Shown piece by piece: positions 61,976-64,000 of a stretch of DNA of 64,000 nt. The stretch lies in NCBI RefSeq assembly GCF_003334855.1, contig NZ_QOWE01000009.1, positions 1 to 64,000 of the forward strand, written 5' to 3'. The position numbers and the translations under genes are program-made. Each line of letters starts with the position of its first letter. Positions within the stretch are counted from its first letter, which is position 1. The stretch is from Larkinella punicea (GTDB taxonomy: Bacteria; Bacteroidota; Bacteroidia; Cytophagales; Spirosomataceae). Below the pieces are notes generated by a model. The model was not told where the DNA came from and did not search any database. It was given only the letters and a program-made list of their open reading frames with translations.

Positions 61976-62272
61976 TTAGCTCAGTTTTTGACCAATTTTC
62001 ATGGCCAGACCCATATCGCCCTGAACTTTGAGTTTACCAAACATAAACGCGGTCATGGGGTTCAGATCGCCGGTGCCTAATTTTTGTAAATCACTCAGTG
62101 ACACCTTGATCGTGCAATCCGCGTCGGTGTCTTCGTTGGAAACAACGGCGGGCACCTGCCGACCGTCGATGTAGATAACCCCCTGATCGGTAGCCAGTTT
62201 AACGGTGGCATCTAACCCACTGTCGGTACCGATGCGTTGCCGGATCTGATCCGTAAATTCCTGTAAATTCAT
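61976..62272 (-). CDS. SCP2 sterol-binding domain protein
   Basis: The 98-residue product is a single SCP2-like domain: MNLQEFTDQIRQRIGTDSGL, ATVKLATDQGVIYIDG, DADCTIKVSLSDLQKLGTGD, LNPMTAFMFGKLKVQGDMGL, AMKIGQKLS. It binds lipids or acyl-CoA in a hydrophobic pocket. The ATG at 62272 is chosen because upstream codons match the leader hairpin region. It precedes the Gfo/Idh/MocA gene by 45 bases and may be co-transcribed. Confidence 0.92.
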   Translation of the reverse strand: MNLQEFTDQIRQRIGTDSGLDATVKLATDQGVIYIDGRQVPAVVSNEDTDADCTIKVSLSDLQKLGTGDLNPMTAFMFGKLKVQGDMGLAMKIGQKLS

Positions 62273-62304
62273 GCGTGTGGTTCGTTTATGACTCGAAATA
62301 GGAC

Positions 62305-62331
62305 AAAAACCGCTAAAACTAGGCGGTTTTT
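62305..62331. terminator. Terminator-like hairpin in the SCP2 leader
   Basis: AAAAACCGC (62305-62313) pairs with GCGGTTTTT (62323-62331) around a 9-base loop. T-runs follow on both strands. It lies 33 bases before the SCP2 ATG with no minus-strand gene close upstream, so it could attenuate SCP2, as with the Wzi-like leader. Confidence 0.6.
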
Positions 62332-62702
62332 TCGGTAAAAGTAGAAACAATACCGAAATTTTTAGTAAGTTCAAACCTGTTAATCACGCCCTGAACTAAT
62401 CTGAATTTCTCTGCACTGATGGAACGACCCTCCACAGCAACGGTTTATTTAACGGTAAACCCATTTTCTGCAATTCTGACAATTCTGTGTATCTTTACCC
62501 TCTCAATCTGTCCGATCAGAATAGATAATAACCTCCCCGTGTTTTCACCGATGGCAGGTACTACTTTGGTCTGCCGGGAGATTCTCACTAACGCCAGAGC
62601 GCAAATCCGTGACCAGAGCATTCGGAGTTTGTTGACGAACCAGTGGAGTTCTGCGTCTGATAACTAAGAACAATCAGGCTGCTATAAAAAACGTGTATTA
62701 GG
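62332..62702. other. 371-bp gap before the second sigma/FecR pair
   Basis: A plus-strand frame at 62419-62667 would encode 82 residues with one hydrophobic stretch (AILTILCIFTLSI). Its composition does not look coding and nothing familiar is present. The gap must hold the promoter of the 62703 sigma gene, but no confident consensus was found. Confidence 0.4.
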
Positions 62703-63245
62703 ATGCAAGCTGAACAAACCCTACTCCGACAACTACGGAACGCCGACCCAACAGCCTTCAGGCGGGTCTACGACCGGTATGTTCAACGGATCTATTATTT
62801 TACAGTAAGCTTTCTAAAATCACCGGAAACCGCTCAACAGATTGTGCGTGACGTCTTTACCACGCTCTGGGAACGACGCAGTACGCTCGATGAAGACATT
62901 CCCCTGAACGGGTATTTGTTTACCATGACCTACGGACTGGTACTTTCGGCTTTTCGCGAACGGCACAGCCAGTGCCAGCCGCAGGAAATTTTGCAGCGAC
63001 TGACCACGCAGTCCGGCACCGATACCGAGGAGCAAGTGCTGTATCAGGAACTGGAATTGCTGTATCAACAGGCCGTTGGGCAGCTTCCCCCGCGTCGGCG
63101 TGAAATCTACTTGCTCAGCCGTCACGAGGGATATACGTCGCAGCAAATCGCGGATCGCATGAACCTCTCCACCCGAACGATCGAAGATCATCTGGCCCAG
63201 GCTTACGACACATTGGGCAGTTATTTTCAAAGACATACCTATTAA
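62703..63245 (+). CDS. ECF sigma factor of a second FecR pair
   Basis: The 180-residue product has region 2 (DPTAFRRVYDRYVQRIYYFT, TAQQIVRDVFTTLWERRSTL) and region 4 (QLPPRRREIYLLSRHEGYTS, QIADRMNLSTRTIEDHLAQA). A family A hairpin separates it from the downstream fecR-like gene, as a PAL-2 element separates sigma and fecR at 28-29 kb. The FecR partner implies a SusC/TonB receptor beyond the window. Length and domains are standard. Confidence 0.93.
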   Translation: MQAEQTLLRQLRNADPTAFRRVYDRYVQRIYYFTVSFLKSPETAQQIVRDVFTTLWERRSTLDEDIPLNGYLFTMTYGLVLSAFRERHSQCQPQEILQRLTTQSGTDTEEQVLYQELELLYQQAVGQLPPRRREIYLLSRHEGYTSQQIADRMNLSTRTIEDHLAQAYDTLGSYFQRHTY

Positions 63246-63336
63246 ATGAGTGAATGAGCGAATGAGTGAATGAATGAACAACAAAGCAGGATCTTTGATC
63301 TATTCACTCATTCACTCATTCACTCATTCACTCATT
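63245..63336. repeat. Family A hairpin, copy 2 (GAATGAGT words)
   Basis: The left arm is AATGAGTGAATGAGCGAATG and continues to about 63273; the right arm is a longer string of the complement (63301-63336). The loop contains GATCTTTGATC, close to the loop of the glyA-tatC copy at 22209-22302. It lies between sigma and fecR. Confidence 0.9.
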
Positions 63337-63347
63337 CTATCATTAGA

Positions 63348-64000
63348 ATGGAGGAATTGCTGGTTAAATACGTCCGGAATGAATGCAGCCCTGAAGAAGA
63401 GCAGTGGGTCATTGGCTGGTTGCAGAACCCGGACAACGAATCACGCTTGCGCGGATTGATGCGGAAACAATGGAGCAATCCGTCGGTTTCCGGGGTTGAA
63501 TCGCCCGACTGGCAGCAGATGTGGATGGGTATTGCCCGACAAACCAAAGACCTGCCCATGGAATCGGAACCTCCTCTATACCGTACGGTATGGCGTCAGA
63601 TTGCCCGCATTGCAATCTGGATTGGGTGTATTATTGCTTTTGGACTCGGCATCCGGTTCCTGCGGGAGGCCCAGTTGCCCGCCGACGTCATCTACCAGTC
63701 CGGAGCCGATCAATCCATGCGGGTGGAATTAACGGATCATTCGTCTGTCATCCTCAATAAAAACTCAACCTTAACGGTTTCTTCCGACTGGTCAGGGCCA
63801 AACCGCAGCATCTGGCTCGATGGCGAAGCGATTGTTGATGTGGCAGAACAGCCCATCGGGTTCCGGTTGCTGATTCATACCGCCGACCACGTAGTGACCG
63901 AAGCGCAAAAAGCCCGGATTTTCGTAGCCCGAAAAGACAAAAAAGTGCGGGTCGTGGTGGAACACGGGCTGGCCAACTTCGTCATTCACTATTCAGGCAT
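63348..64000 (+). CDS. FecR-family anti-sigma/transducer, cut by the window end
   Basis: From the ATG at 63348 the frame is open for 217 codons to the window edge. The N-terminal cytoplasmic part begins MEELLVKYVRNECSPEEEQW, one membrane span lies at about 89-105 (IARIAIWIGCIIAFGLGIRF), then the periplasmic FecR domain begins (MRVELTDHSSVILNKNSTLT, SIWLDGEAIVDVAEQ). It should bind the 62703 sigma factor. The C-terminal DUF4974-type domain and a downstream SusC would lie past 64000. Confidence 0.9.
   Translation, partial: MEELLVKYVRNECSPEEEQWVIGWLQNPDNESRLRGLMRKQWSNPSVSGVESPDWQQMWMGIARQTKDLPMESEPPLYRTVWRQIARIAIWIGCIIAFGLGIRFLREAQLPADVIYQSGADQSMRVELTDHSSVILNKNSTLTVSSDWSGPNRSIWLDGEAIVDVAEQPIGFRLLIHTADHVVTEAQKARIFVARKDKKVRVVVEHGLANFVIHYSG

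Noticed and set aside
62419-62667. Plus-strand 82-codon frame before the second sigma gene
   Set aside because: One hydrophobic stretch but otherwise unconvincing composition, with no family, neighbour or overlap to support it.

Overview
The window looks like the chromosome of a Bacteroidota bacterium of the order Cytophagales, close to the Spirosoma/Larkinella group (my inference). The evidence is one SusC/SusD pair under a sigma/FecR relay, several CarboxypepD_reg-type domains followed by a VVGYG motif, three ECF-type sigma factors, promoters of the TAnnTTTG type, and starts without clear Shine-Dalgarno sequences. Most of the window has moderately high GC and dense, alternating operons. The first ~1.1 kb is visibly AT-rich and mobile-element-like.

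Layout. 1-1.1 kb: the start of an insertion-sequence transposase running off the left edge, a direct repeat, a palindromic repeat, and a minus-strand cluster of very small single-pass membrane proteins, one carrying an in-frame stop. 1.2-8.4 kb: a lipoprotein, a von Willebrand factor A protein, a divergent sigma factor with an overlapping anti-sigma/TonB fusion, a membrane-anchored MutS-family ATPase and a small beta-barrel. 8.4-13.3 kb: a probable fatty-acid beta-oxidation operon (thiolase, FadJ-like enzyme) continuing into an M28 peptidase. 13.5-20.8 kb: a nucleotide-sugar dehydratase, an epimerase, DsbD, and a phytanoyl-CoA dioxygenase-like gene divergent from an AraC regulator. 20.9-27.9 kb: glyA, tatC, an outer-membrane protein, a Wzi-like capsule protein, a lipoprotein and pirin. 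28.2-40.7 kb: sigma factor, FecR, SusC with an STN signalling domain, SusD, and two FG-GAP proteins. 40.7-44.4 kb: murI and mlaEFD on the minus strand. 44.6-54 kb: a ceramidase-like enzyme, a metallo-beta-lactamase-fold enzyme, a GH95-like glycosidase, an aldo/keto reductase and small secreted proteins, one behind a candidate sigma-54 promoter. 54-62.3 kb: acyltransferase, phosphate transporter, rlmN-cvpA-yqeY, pdxJ, a RidA-like gene, a Gfo/Idh/MocA oxidoreductase and an SCP2 protein. 62.7-64 kb: a second sigma/FecR pair cut by the window end.

How the genes work together. The 28-39 kb block is a trans-envelope signalling and uptake module: SusC STN domain to FecR to sigma factor, with SusD as the surface capture lipoprotein. 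The 39-44 kb block combines lipid-transport (Mla/MCE) genes with glutamate racemase in one apparent transcription unit.

The most unusual content is between genes. Several families of inverted repeats fill intergenic gaps: three copies of a 74-75 bp element, two copies of a ~186 bp nested palindrome flanking fecR-susC-susD, a perfect 52-bp inverted repeat, and at least seven hairpins built from degenerate 7-11 bp words whose 5' arm is always purine-rich or C-poor. No CRISPR array, rRNA or tRNA was recognised.
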